Below are positions 31,800 through 40,170 of a stretch of 47,625 nt of DNA, piece by piece. Source of the DNA: Candidatus Methanoperedens sp. (GTDB taxonomy: Archaea; Halobacteriota; Methanosarcinia; Methanosarcinales; Methanoperedenaceae); contig JAUSDC010000136.1 in the NCBI GenBank assembly GCA_030650845.1, forward strand, positions 1-47,625, given 5' to 3'. Below the pieces are notes generated by a model. It was not told the DNA's origin. It searched no databases and saw nothing but the letters and a program-made list of their open reading frames with translations. Both the position numbers and the translations under genes were made by a program. The first letter of the stretch is position 1. Each line of letters opens with the position of its first letter.

Positions 31800-33083
31800 T
31801 CACTGCGATTTATCCAGGTCTTTCCTGATCTTTCCTTCACCGATCTTTCCAAGCACGTCTGTTGCGCCTTTCCTGAAGATATCGTTTTTATCTTTAAGCG
31901 CTTTGATAAGAGGTCCTACAACTGTGTCCCCGATCCTGACAAGTGCATCTGCAGCACTATCACGAACAAACTCATTATTGTCCCGCAATGCATAGACGAG
32001 TGACACTACGGCAGGTTCTCCTATATTGACAAATATCCTTGTTATGTCCTCCCTGACATACTCGTTACAGTCCCTCAGTGCATCGATAAGAAGGCCTACT
32101 GAGGGCTCACCTATCTTTTCAAGAGCCATCGCTGACCTCCATCTGATATCCCAGTCTTCATCCTTAAGCGTCTGTATAAGCGATTCAACTGAGGGCTCTC
32201 CGATCCTCACGAGCGATTCGGCTGCTTCTTCCCTGATATCAGGGAATACATCCCTCAAGGACATCATGAGTGGCTCAACCGCCCTTCTATCCTCTATCTT
32301 CCCCAGGGCTTCTATCGCTTTCTTCCTGACCTCAAGATCTACGTCCCTCAACGATGCAATAAGAGCAGGTACTGAATTCTTGTTCCCGATCTCCCCGAGA
32401 GCTTCAGCTGTCCTTCTCCTGACATAATCATTACTATCTTTCAATGCGTTTATGAGAACGCCCACTGTCTTTTTATCATCGAGTTTAACAAGAGCCTCTC
32501 CAGCTTCTTCCCTTACATACTCGCTCTGGTCTTTCAAAGCATTGATGAGGGACTCTGCTGCCCTTTTATCCCCGATCTCACCAAGCGCTATTACAGCTTC
32601 TTCCCTTACGTACTCGGGTCCTGTCAAAAGAACATCTAAAAGTGGTTCTGTTGCCCTTTTGTCCCGTATTTTTCCAAGAGCGCATGTGGCATGTTCCCTT
32701 ACCACCTCGCTCGGGTCGTTCAAAGCAGCGATAAGAGCTTCAACAGCCCTTTTATCCTGTATTTTGCCAAGAGCTCTGGCTGCGTGTTCCCTTACTGCCT
32801 CGTTTTCATCCTTTAGAGATACGATAAGAGCTTCAACAGCCCTTTTATTTCCTATTTTTCCGAGAATCTGGGCAGCTCTCCATCGTATAACATGATTATT
32901 ATCTTTTAAAGCAATAATAAGTGGCTCGATAGTCCTCTTATCACCTATCTGTTCAAGCGCTTCTATTGATTTCATTCGAAGTTGCAGGTCTTTCTTCTGT
33001 TTCAATACATTTGAGAGATTTTTCACATCTCTTCTTGCCTCCATTTTACGCATATCTTTTAAAGAAAGACCAAAAAGTCCCAT
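31800..33083 (-). CDS. HEAT/PBS-lyase repeat protein
   Basis: A 427-residue protein built almost entirely of about a dozen 31-residue HEAT-like repeats of the PBS-lyase type, each reading roughly ALKDxxxxVRxxAAxALGKIGDKRAVEPLI. No signal peptide, membrane span or catalytic motif. Such curved solenoids act as scaffolds for protein-protein binding. The first 50 residues (MGLFGLSLKDMRKMEARRDVKNL) cap the solenoid. The start at ATG 33083 follows GAGTGATCTC; an upstream in-frame TTG is less likely. DNA units are similar enough that intragenic recombination could vary the repeat number. Confidence 0.9.
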   Translation of the reverse strand: MGLFGLSLKDMRKMEARRDVKNLSNVLKQKKDLQLRMKSIEALEQIGDKRTIEPLIIALKDNNHVIRWRAAQILGKIGNKRAVEALIVSLKDENEAVREHAARALGKIQDKRAVEALIAALNDPSEVVREHATCALGKIRDKRATEPLLDVLLTGPEYVREEAVIALGEIGDKRAAESLINALKDQSEYVREEAGEALVKLDDKKTVGVLINALKDSNDYVRRRTAEALGEIGNKNSVPALIASLRDVDLEVRKKAIEALGKIEDRRAVEPLMMSLRDVFPDIREEAAESLVRIGEPSVESLIQTLKDEDWDIRWRSAMALEKIGEPSVGLLIDALRDCNEYVREDITRIFVNIGEPAVVSLVYALRDNNEFVRDSAADALVRIGDTVVGPLIKALKDKNDIFRKGATDVLGKIGEGKIRKDLDKSQ

Positions 33084-33098
33084 GAGATCACTCAACAA

Positions 33099-33354
33099 TT
33101 GCTAAATAAAGACTCAAACCTGACAATAAGCATTTTTTAGTCAACTCCAATTCCATTTTTCAAGTAAACCACCATTTTTAGAATGGCATTATATATGTAT
33201 AAAGCACGCTATCCAATACAATCATTAATAATTATCTTATATATATCTTTATTGTTTTTTTTTCCATGTTCATGTACATTTGTCGGGCTTTTTTATTTTA
33301 TAAAAAAACTCACATTTTAACCCGAAATGTATTTAACTAATTAAAGAATTGAAG
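33099..33354. other. AT-rich divergent intergenic region
   Basis: The 256-base spacer has no credible gene. It contains several TATA-like tracts (TATATATG near 33190, TTATATATAT near 33237), a nine-T run at 33255-33263 and an AT inverted repeat TTTTTTAT-TTT-ATAAAAAA at 33289-33307 behind CGGGC. T-runs between divergent promoters are unexpected and could end a small plus-strand transcript, but nothing further supports one. Confidence 0.3.
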
Positions 33355-33918
33355 ATGAGTTGTGGAATCAAGATTATGGAATCAAAAGAAAGAACATTCT
33401 ATTCACTGATCATACTTTTCTTCGTTATAGGACTTGTAATGGGTTATCTGATCCATCAGCCGGGAACTGAGGTCAGGTATATAAATAACACCATAGAAGT
33501 TCCAAAAGAAATACCAAAAGTTGTTGAAACGATAGGAACTATGACAGCAGCTCCAACAGCAACGGCGACCACACCGGGGCCAACATCCACTCCTGTCCCT
33601 GATTTTGAAGTTAAGAATTATGACGCCGAAAAAGATAAATCGGTGAAAACAATAGAACTTTTGAACTGGAAGGCAACGCCCGATGATGTTTCGATTCATC
33701 CGGGAGATTCCATATTGATAAAAGTGGTCAATTATCCTGCCAGTCTGGATGTACCGATATTCATTTTGGGTTCGTATCAAAAAATTCTTGGCAATTCAGG
33801 AATGATAGTTATTAAATTCAATAATAAAGGGACATATGATTTTACGGTGGTCGTATCCAACAAAGATCCTAACGTAATACCCAAACAATATGCAAAAGGT
33901 ATAATAAGGGTATATTAA
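33355..33918 (+). CDS. Membrane-anchored cupredoxin-like protein
   Basis: About 187 residues: an N-terminal membrane helix (SLIILFFVIGLVMGYLIH), an outward region with a Pro/Thr linker (TAAPTATATTPGPTSTPVPD), then a small beta-sandwich domain. The segment ATPDDVSIHPGDSILIKVVNYP and ending NNKGTYDFTVVV resemble the cupredoxin fold, but the Cys-His-Met copper ligands expected near the end are absent, so it is probably not a blue copper protein. Initiation may be ATG 33355 or 33376; neither has a good ribosome-binding site. It overlaps the end of the convergent activase gene by four bases. Confidence 0.6.
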   Translation: MSCGIKIMESKERTFYSLIILFFVIGLVMGYLIHQPGTEVRYINNTIEVPKEIPKVVETIGTMTAAPTATATTPGPTSTPVPDFEVKNYDAEKDKSVKTIELLNWKATPDDVSIHPGDSILIKVVNYPASLDVPIFILGSYQKILGNSGMIVIKFNNKGTYDFTVVVSNKDPNVIPKQYAKGIIRVY

Positions 33919-34601
33919 GAAAAATATTTCAGGGCTCCAAGAGCATTGATTATCTGAGGTTCATCAGGTATGAGGACCTCTTTTTTCAGCACATCCCGAA
34001 GGGCAGCGACCAACCCTTCATTTTTTACTGTGCCGCCTATAAGGACGATCGACCTTGCCTCTGGTATCATATATGAGATCTTGCGCGCAAATGCATAATG
34101 CATTCCAGCTATCACTTCCTCTTTTGTGTAACCTCCCACAAGCTGCGATATCATCTCTGAAAGAGCAAATACTCCGCAGGTGTTGTTGATGTCAGGGATG
34201 CGATCTGCCTTAGCATGCATCGTGCCAAGTTCATGCAGTTCGATCCTGAAATAATTTGCCACGAACTCAAGAAAAGCACCAGTCCCTGCGCTGCATTTGT
34301 CGTTAATGAGAAAGTTGTTATTCCTGACATCAATAACTTTTGTATCCTGCCCCCCGATATCCACTATTACCTCTGCATTCGGGAAATAATGCCTGACACC
34401 ATATATAGCGGCTGTTAATTCTGTAAGAGAAGCTCTGTGAGGAACTGAATTTCTGAAATACCCTGTAGACACTATATTATCGCCATCGATCCCCTCCACA
34501 AGTTCCTTCCATTTGTGGGTTGAAGTTATACGGAATTTGATATCCCCGTTTTCTATCCACACCATTTTTGCAGCAGTACTTCCCACATCAAGACCAATCA
34601 T
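33915..34601 (-). CDS. BadF/HgdC-type ATPase activator
   Basis: A 228-residue ASKHA-fold ATPase of the 2-hydroxyacyl-CoA dehydratase activase family. It has MIGLDVGSTAAKMV (phosphate-1), EVIVDIGGQDTKVI (phosphate-2), and the two cysteine motifs KCSAGTGAFLE and NTCGVFALSE which in such homodimers hold one shared [4Fe-4S] cluster. The activator drives an electron to very low potential into its partner with ATP hydrolysis. The partner is the HgdB-like gene just upstream. ATG 34601 is preferred, as AGGAAG precedes it; an earlier frame start at 34661 would translate through two hairpins. Confidence 0.88.
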   Translation of the reverse strand: MIGLDVGSTAAKMVWIENGDIKFRITSTHKWKELVEGIDGDNIVSTGYFRNSVPHRASLTELTAAIYGVRHYFPNAEVIVDIGGQDTKVIDVRNNNFLINDKCSAGTGAFLEFVANYFRIELHELGTMHAKADRIPDINNTCGVFALSEMISQLVGGYTKEEVIAGMHYAFARKISYMIPEARSIVLIGGTVKNEGLVAALRDVLKKEVLIPDEPQIINALGALKYFS

Positions 34602-34637
34602 AAACTTCCTATCATAAACCGAGGCCTCCCAGGCATA

Positions 34638-34655
34638 GGGGGTTGCGCATCCCCC
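34638..34655. other. G/C-stem hairpin between HgdB-like and activase genes
   Basis: GGGGG and CCCCC flank the loop TTGCGCAT. Together with a second, longer hairpin next to it, it lies in the 84-base spacer of a two-gene operon. It may process or stabilise the message, or set the ratio of the two proteins. Confidence 0.5.
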
Positions 34656-34660
34656 GTTCA

Positions 34661-34689
34661 ATGATTAAACTTTCGCAAAGTTTAATCAT
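34661..34689. other. Perfect 13-bp hairpin at the end of the HgdB-like gene
   Basis: ATGATTAAACTTT and AAAGTTTAATCAT are separated by CGC, and the repeat covers the HgdB-like stop codon (TGA, 34688-34686). A partial terminator or RNA-processing element between the two genes is plausible. Confidence 0.6.
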
Positions 34690-35660
34690 ATTCTATCAAG
34701 CATCTCCCTGAAGGCTTCAAGCCTCAGTTTTATCTGCTGCGGGGTATTTCCAGGCAGATCTCCCTGGATGGTCAGCATGGGATAATCAAGTTTTTTTCTC
34801 ATTATCTCATCCTCAAGCATATGGTGGCAGGCAAATTGTGTATAATGTATCACTCCATCCACTTTTCGTCTTCTAAGTTCTTTTTTAAGAAAATCAATCC
34901 TGAACTCAAGAGGTCTTGCAAAGGTATAATTACAATAATCGTGCGCCATTTCCTGAATAGTCGTTCCCCCATGTCGTATGAACTCATACGGGAGCTCATC
35001 GAACACAATATGCAGTCCTAATGAACGTGCAACTTCATGAAAATCATGGTATATCGGTGGCACTCCGATCAGCGCTATCCTGTTGCCAAGATCAATATCT
35101 GTTTCTTCAAGTGTTGATATATTTCTGGTAAAGCCTGGAAGGTCGCCAGCAAGGTCACTGAAAGATATCAATGTCCTGAAGGCTTCGCTTGATGAAAGTT
35201 TACCGCAGCATCTTTTTGTATCTATTATAAGCCCCTGCTTTTTCAGCTCCCTTATTTCCTTAAATTTTTCAGGGCGTTTGATACCTCCAAGGAATTCAGA
35301 AAGCCTGTGCAACTGCGACTCCATATATAATGGATCCCCGTCGAAGGGATAAAAGAAAAAGTGAGTGTTTATCCCGCTCATTGCAGCTTTCTGGCCATCC
35401 ACCAGGGCATTGTGGCAATCCCCTCCCGCGACCACGATAAGTGAATCAACATGTATTTCTTTTTTGACAAGCATCTCTTTCCAGATGGCTGTCCATGCGC
35501 ACAGCTTGTTCCCTGGGTATTTTCTTGATGATGGTATTACATTATTGACATCAAAAGGCGAGGCGCCGCAGGCAAATATCAATTCCGGGGGAACAAGTGC
35601 GGTTATCCCTATTTTTTTCACAGGCATCCTGATGTTTAGGATTAATTTATGTTTTTGCAT
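34686..35660 (-). CDS. HgdB-like 2-hydroxyacyl-CoA dehydratase/DCCP family protein
   Basis: A 324-residue member of the family that includes 2-hydroxyglutaryl-CoA dehydratase subunit B, benzoyl-CoA reductase subunits and double-cubane cluster proteins. Cysteines likely to bind Fe-S are in LIFACGASP, NKLCAWTAIW, AGGDCHNAL and FACHHMLED. The last motif (VIHYTQFACH) and GDLPGNTPQQIKLRLEAFREML match the conserved C-terminus. It occurs as a lone subunit with one activase, rather than as an A/B pair, which favours a double-cubane-type reductase over a dehydratase. Substrate unknown. No acyl-CoA pathway genes are nearby. Confidence 0.8.
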   Translation of the reverse strand: MQKHKLILNIRMPVKKIGITALVPPELIFACGASPFDVNNVIPSSRKYPGNKLCAWTAIWKEMLVKKEIHVDSLIVVAGGDCHNALVDGQKAAMSGINTHFFFYPFDGDPLYMESQLHRLSEFLGGIKRPEKFKEIRELKKQGLIIDTKRCCGKLSSSEAFRTLISFSDLAGDLPGFTRNISTLEETDIDLGNRIALIGVPPIYHDFHEVARSLGLHIVFDELPYEFIRHGGTTIQEMAHDYCNYTFARPLEFRIDFLKKELRRRKVDGVIHYTQFACHHMLEDEIMRKKLDYPMLTIQGDLPGNTPQQIKLRLEAFREMLDRI

Positions 35661-35716
35661 AAAGATTTTTTACACAATGTATATATAATTAAGATTAATA
35701 TATAATGATATAATCC

Positions 35717-36034
35717 ATGGAACAGAATATTTACTGTGACCCTTCCAACAATTTGAACTGCCAGATGCGCTTTACGTGCAGTTCGATAAAATGCCCGGAA
35801 TCATATGACAAATTAATCGACAACAAATGTTATATGGACAGATTCAAGCGCTACCAGCCATCCAGCGATGTATGGTACAGAAAGGAATGGGATGATGTTA
35901 AAAAAATTACCTGGTGGGAGATGTTTGGGCTCAAGGAAAGATGGCTGTTCATAATATATATTATTATTATTGCGGTTTTAATATTAATGATCGCTTTACT
36001 TGCAAAAGTTCTGATCATTTACCGATATTATTGA
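35717..36034 (+). CDS. Small Cys-rich membrane protein
   Basis: A 105-residue protein with five cysteines in the first 38 residues ([21 protein letters not shown], then NKCYM), an aromatic-rich middle ([20 protein letters not shown]) and one long C-terminal hydrophobic span ([19 protein letters not shown]). No signal peptide and no known family. The cysteine pattern suggests metal binding or disulfides. Its 3' end overlaps the convergent mptA gene by 20 bases. It is divergent from the HgdB-like gene, from which a 56-base AT-rich spacer with ATATATAATTAAG separates it. Confidence 0.55.
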   Translation: MEQNIYCDPSNNLNCQMRFTCSSIKCPESYDKLIDNKCYMDRFKRYQPSSDVWYRKEWDDVKKITWWEMFGLKERWLFIIYIIIIAVLILMIALLAKVLIIYRYY

Positions 36035-36968
36035 TCTCCTGTCTGAGTTCACCGAGGGTTGACTTGCGTTCCGCGAATGCATTATGGCGGTGGATGCTTT
36101 CCTCATTGATCTGTTTTATTATTATAATGGAATCGTCCGCCAGCTCAGGAAACTCCTTCACTACCTTCTGCGCCATGCTCCTCACGCAGTCCTCCACGAA
36201 CTTTGGATTCTTATGAGCCCGTTCTACAACTGCTGCTTCATCTGATCTCTTTAACAATTCGAACATCTGCGAGCTCATGGAGTTCTCAATAATGTTGATT
36301 ATCCTTTCAAGTGAAACAAAATTATCATCCTGTACCTCAATGGAGATAATGCCGCGTCCCCTCTGATTATGCGTGGGCATTGGCAAAATGTTCAGGAACT
36401 TTTTAATAATATCGCTTTCTACTCCAAGCGCTTTCAATTCCTTTTTCGCCTTATCCCGCATTATTTCCTGGGCGCACGGGCAGGCAGTTATGCCAAGAAC
36501 TTCAGCGCCTATCATTTTTCTCACAGTCAGGTTATTTCCTCTTATGGCTTTTGCTTCTGCGAAGATGTTAACAACTTCCTGGCATTTTATCTTTGTCACA
36601 GGGGTTTCCCGCTTAACGATGTACTCACTCCTCATCCTGACCTCGGCGTTCAGCGCATATTCGTGCCGGTCTATAAGCCTTTTTGAGACTTCACCACACA
36701 GGTCCTCTATCTCATACACAGGTGCTGCTATCATTTCTTCAAGGACTTCGTCAATAGCTTCAAAGTTCCTTGAAAGGTTAGCACCTTTCCTGTCAGAGGG
36801 CAGATCAACAAAGATATCGAATGTTGAAACAAGCACAATAGGGCGCTTATCTTTGCGCGCAACTTCTACAAGTTTCTTAACATCAGTTACGCCTACTCTT
36901 GTTAGCGTGATCGGGATCTCAGGCAGATTTGCCTGAATATCTGGTAAGTGTACAACCGAAAGTTCCAT
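36015..36968 (-). CDS. mptA: GTP cyclohydrolase IV (MptA)
   Basis: MptA converts GTP to 7,8-dihydroneopterin 2',3'-cyclic phosphate, the first step of tetrahydromethanopterin synthesis, using Fe(II). The 317-residue protein is a member of the GCHI-2/COG1469 family: [76 protein letters not shown] with the metal-site Cys, and [18 protein letters not shown] with the metal-site His. GGAGAGCAAAA precedes the ATG. It complements the mtd gene of the same cofactor system 30 kb away. Confidence 0.95.
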   Translation of the reverse strand: MELSVVHLPDIQANLPEIPITLTRVGVTDVKKLVEVARKDKRPIVLVSTFDIFVDLPSDRKGANLSRNFEAIDEVLEEMIAAPVYEIEDLCGEVSKRLIDRHEYALNAEVRMRSEYIVKRETPVTKIKCQEVVNIFAEAKAIRGNNLTVRKMIGAEVLGITACPCAQEIMRDKAKKELKALGVESDIIKKFLNILPMPTHNQRGRGIISIEVQDDNFVSLERIINIIENSMSSQMFELLKRSDEAAVVERAHKNPKFVEDCVRSMAQKVVKEFPELADDSIIIIKQINEESIHRHNAFAERKSTLGELRQEINNIGK

Positions 36969-37002
36969 TTTTGCTCTCCATGAAGAATTTTAATGGTATT
37001 GG

Positions 37003-37011
37003 ATATATATT
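37003..37011 (-). promoter_or_regulatory. Candidate TATA box of mptA
   Basis: ATATATATCC on the minus strand stands about 35-43 bases before the mptA ATG, leaving room for a short leader with GGAGAG. A near-palindrome AAACTTTTCGAAACGTTT (16 of 18 positions symmetric) lies further upstream at 37034-37051 and might be an operator. Confidence 0.4.
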
Positions 37012-37084
37012 GCTCATACTGATAATGTGGGATAAACTTTTCGAAACGTTTAGCATATAAAGTATAAATAGAATTATAAAGGGT

Positions 37085-37158
37085 GAGTATTTAATAATTA
37101 ATGGAGAGTATTAGATAATTAATGATGAGTATTAAACAATGGAGAGTACTCGATAAAT
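37085..37158. repeat. Imperfect tandem repeats before the ABC exporter
   Basis: Four degenerate units of 17-21 bases, each starting GAGTAtT or GAGAGTAtT and mostly ending in TTAATG or CAATG, run from 37085 to about 37158, directly before the ABC ATPase start at 37174. Iterated sites like these often bind a regulator. Upstream, CATATAAAGTATAAATAG (37053-37070) may be the promoter, which would place the repeats in the leader. Confidence 0.5.
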
Positions 37159-37173
37159 AAAAAAAGGCGTACG

Positions 37174-38106
37174 ATGGAACAAATAATCAAGATCAGATCA
37201 CTGTCAAAAAACTACGGAGGGTTCAAGGCTCTTTTTGAGGTGTCACTTGACATCGAAAAAGGAACCATATTCGGTCTTCTTGGTCCCAATGGAGCTGGTA
37301 AGTCAACTCTTATTAAGGTGCTTTCATGCCAATCCCGTCCTTCGGGAGGCAATGCATACATAGATGGTCTTGATGTGGTTATTGATAAAAAAAAAGTTCT
37401 TTCGATTATCGGAGTGGTTCCGCAGGAGAACAGCTTCTACGATGATCTGACAGTGAATGAAAACCTTGCATATTTCGGTTCATTATATCGAGTAAATGGC
37501 CCTGAAATAAAAAAAAGGAGCAGCAATATCCTTTCGATGCTCAAGCTTGGCGAGAAGACTAACAGCAGGGCAGGAACGCTCTCAGGAGGCATGAAGACAC
37601 GCCTTAACATTGCGTGTGCGCTGGTGCATAAACCCCGCGTGCTCATACTGGATGAACCCTCGGTGGGACTTGACCCTGTGTCCAGGCAGGCGCTGTGGGA
37701 TACAATAAGGGAAGTGAACAGTGAGGGAACTACGATACTTATCACAACACATTACATGCAGGAAGCGGACGCCCTGTGTGACAGGATATTGATAATGAAC
37801 AGGGGTAAGATCGTTGAAGAGGGAAAACCAGGTGAACTTAAAGAAGCGGCAGGAGAAAAGGTGCTCCAGATATCAAGCACCCCAGGGAACTACGGAATAA
37901 TTACAAGTGGTTTAGAACCAATAAAAGCCATACGATCGTGCAGTTTTAATGAGATGGGTTTAAAAATAACACTGAATGAGGATGTCCCAGTACAGGATAT
38001 CTTTGATGTTTTCGAATCGCTTGGTGAGAAAATCAAGTGTGTGGACTCATCAAGCCCAAGCCTTGAGGATGTGTTCATCCATGCAGCAGGGGAGGCGTGG
38101 AATTGA
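37174..38106 (+). CDS. ABC transporter ATP-binding protein (DrrA/CcmA type)
   Basis: A 310-residue nucleotide-binding subunit of an ABC-2 export system. Present are Walker A FGLLGPNGAGKSTLIKVL, a Q-loop VVPQENSFYDDLT, the signature GTLSGGMKTRLNIACAL, Walker B RVLILDEPSVGLDP and the H-loop ITTHYMQEADALCD. A C-terminal extension of about 90 residues, ending in SPSLEDVFIHAAGEAW, is typical of DrrA-like exporters. Its stop overlaps the likely TTG of the permease gene. The substrate is unknown: antibiotics, lipids and Na+ are all possible in this group. Confidence 0.93.
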   Translation: MEQIIKIRSLSKNYGGFKALFEVSLDIEKGTIFGLLGPNGAGKSTLIKVLSCQSRPSGGNAYIDGLDVVIDKKKVLSIIGVVPQENSFYDDLTVNENLAYFGSLYRVNGPEIKKRSSNILSMLKLGEKTNSRAGTLSGGMKTRLNIACALVHKPRVLILDEPSVGLDPVSRQALWDTIREVNSEGTTILITTHYMQEADALCDRILIMNRGKIVEEGKPGELKEAAGEKVLQISSTPGNYGIITSGLEPIKAIRSCSFNEMGLKITLNEDVPVQDIFDVFESLGEKIKCVDSSSPSLEDVFIHAAGEAWN

Positions 38107-40007
38107 CCGGTTCAGTCATCAAAAAAGACCTGAAAGTATATATCCGCCACAAGAAAACATTGATGCTGATCTTTATCGCCCCAATACTTATCATGGTATT
38201 GATAGGGTCGGTATTTTCAGGCGCATCAGAAGGTGGAGTCAAGGATGTAAAACTGGGTGTTGGCGGTGGGTCGGAACAGGGTAAACAGATAATTGAGGAA
38301 TTGAACCGGAGCAGAATGTTCATAATAATTGAGGAGAACACCACAGACCCTGCTGTCATAGAAGAAGGGGTCAGAAAAGGACGCTACAGTGCAGGTATTT
38401 TCATCCCGGAAGATGAAACGCAGTCACTTCAACTCTTTCTTGATAATTCAAGGGTGCAGATAGCTCCGGTCATTTCAACAGCATTCCTTTCCACAACTGA
38501 GAAGATGTCCTATGAACTCACATTCGGTTTTATAAGCAAACTATGGAAAAACCTGAAACAGATGGAATCTGAACTTAAGCCATTAAAAGAAGGGGTATTG
38601 ACAATAAACAGGAGTATAGCCAGCCTCAACAGAGATACAACTAATGTACTTTCCTCAATGGATAAGATCGACGTCAAAAGCCTCAATGAGTCAATAGTGG
38701 TAATGAAAAATTCTCTTGAGCAGATGAGAATAAGCCTGTTGCAAAGCGCTGATGATATAAATGCAACGAGGCAGGAACTGCGGGACCTTGACAGGAACGT
38801 GAGTTCGATCCAGAATGATACTACTGAATTAAGGGACGACCTGAAGTATGTGGTCGATAATATCGATGCTGCGGACGCTTCAATGCAGGATGTCCAGAAC
38901 CAGATGCATATCTCATATAATCTCACATGCAGCATCGATCCATCAACACAGCAGTGTATCTCAATGGCGCTTGCCATCAGGCAGTTAAGGGATACTCATG
39001 TGCTTATGCTTGAGAAAACAGGTCGCATCAAGACGCTTTACGGCAACCTTGTTACTATTTCAGAAAAAAGCGCCGAACTGCATGAAAAACTGGAGAAAAC
39101 GGATCTCAAGCTTCAAAAAATGCAGGAATCCATAATCATTTACACCTCCGAGATCTCCAATATGCACGGGAACATCAGTAACATCGAAAATACCGTTGCT
39201 GCTCTTGCAGATGTTAAAAACCAGTCTTCTATTGTTTCTTCCCAGATGGAAAAACTAACAGCAGAGATGGGGAACAGTTCCTCTGCCCTGACATCTGACA
39301 TCGATCGGACAGGATTGGTCATTGGCGAAGTGATAGCAAGGTCTCCCGCAGTTATTGCTGCTCCTATCAAACTGGATCGTACCCCTGTATTCAGGAACAG
39401 GTCTTACCTTGATTTCCTGATGCCTGGCATTATATCTATTGTTCTGATGTTTATTTCGTTCCTTCTTGCATCCATCACAATAGTGCAGGAGAGGTCAAAA
39501 AAGACATTGATACGCACACTTCTTACCCCGCTCTCTCTTGGTATGTTCCTCTTTGAAAAGACAGCAGCGCTGATCATTATCGCCTTTATTCAGGGGATCA
39601 TCATGTTAATTGTAGCATTCGTTTTCTATGGTATTTTGATCCCGGCTGATCAACTGCCACAGCTTTTCCTTATTATCCTTGTATATGCTGCGGCATTTAT
39701 TGGCATTGGAATGGCACTTGCTACGCTTGCGGAATCTGAGAACACAGCAATGCTTCTGACACTGGTGCTGAGTATCCCAATGCTTTTCCTTTCAGGGGTT
39801 TTCTTCCCATTCGAGACCATGCCTGAACTGATGATACTGCTTGGGAACGCTCTTCCAATAACAATGGGTATCAGGGCGCTTGAGTCTGTGCTGATATACC
39901 AGAAAGGTTTTGAGGCTTTTTCAGTGTACCTGATACCGCTTCTTATTTACGGGCTTGCAGGACTTGGAGCTGCATATATACTACTGAAAAAAGAAATCAC
40001 TGATTAG
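38103..40007 (+). CDS. ABC-2 type permease with large extracellular coiled coil
   Basis: A protein of about 634 residues with one N-terminal membrane helix (TLMLIFIAPILIMVLIGSVFSG), a long extracytoplasmic region rich in coiled coil (about 130-420, MNxSLEQMR and IQNDTTELRDDLKYVVDNID type heptads) and five C-terminal helices typical of ABC2_membrane_3/YhgE-like permeases (DFLMPGIISIVLMFISFLLASITIVQERSKKT). The start is TTG 38103, overlapping the ATPase stop and seven bases after GGAGG; a GTG at 38097 is too close to that site. It pairs with the preceding ATPase as one exporter. Confidence 0.88.
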   Translation: MTGSVIKKDLKVYIRHKKTLMLIFIAPILIMVLIGSVFSGASEGGVKDVKLGVGGGSEQGKQIIEELNRSRMFIIIEENTTDPAVIEEGVRKGRYSAGIFIPEDETQSLQLFLDNSRVQIAPVISTAFLSTTEKMSYELTFGFISKLWKNLKQMESELKPLKEGVLTINRSIASLNRDTTNVLSSMDKIDVKSLNESIVVMKNSLEQMRISLLQSADDINATRQELRDLDRNVSSIQNDTTELRDDLKYVVDNIDAADASMQDVQNQMHISYNLTCSIDPSTQQCISMALAIRQLRDTHVLMLEKTGRIKTLYGNLVTISEKSAELHEKLEKTDLKLQKMQESIIIYTSEISNMHGNISNIENTVAALADVKNQSSIVSSQMEKLTAEMGNSSSALTSDIDRTGLVIGEVIARSPAVIAAPIKLDRTPVFRNRSYLDFLMPGIISIVLMFISFLLASITIVQERSKKTLIRTLLTPLSLGMFLFEKTAALIIIAFIQGIIMLIVAFVFYGILIPADQLPQLFLIILVYAAAFIGIGMALATLAESENTAMLLTLVLSIPMLFLSGVFFPFETMPELMILLGNALPITMGIRALESVLIYQKGFEAFSVYLIPLLIYGLAGLGAAYILLKKEITD

Positions 40008-40046
40008 CGTACTACGATTAACACTTTCAGTCAACACTATCTTCAC

Positions 40047-40094
40047 GGCGCTGGGGTTGCGACCCCAGACCCCGGTGAGGCGCCGCCGCTGGCG
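40047..40094. other. GC-rich nested hairpins after the ABC exporter
   Basis: CTGGGGT-TGCG-ACCCCAG forms an inner stem at 40051-40068; GGCGC (40047-40051) and GCGCC (40080-40084) can form an outer stem, and CCGCC-GCT-GGCGG a further hairpin at 40082-40094. The GC content contrasts strongly with the AT-rich flanks. A terminator or a structured mobile repeat are the simplest options. Confidence 0.55.
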
Positions 40095-40170
40095 GGGTTT
40101 AATTTGAGATCAATGGTTGCATATAATCACCACACCCGAGATACAATTTAAATATGTTTAAAACTTACTT

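Noticed and set aside
34602-34661. Longer activase start at 34661
   Set aside because: It would translate through the G/C hairpin with a 20-residue extension unlike the family; AGGAAG before ATG 34601 supports the shorter form.
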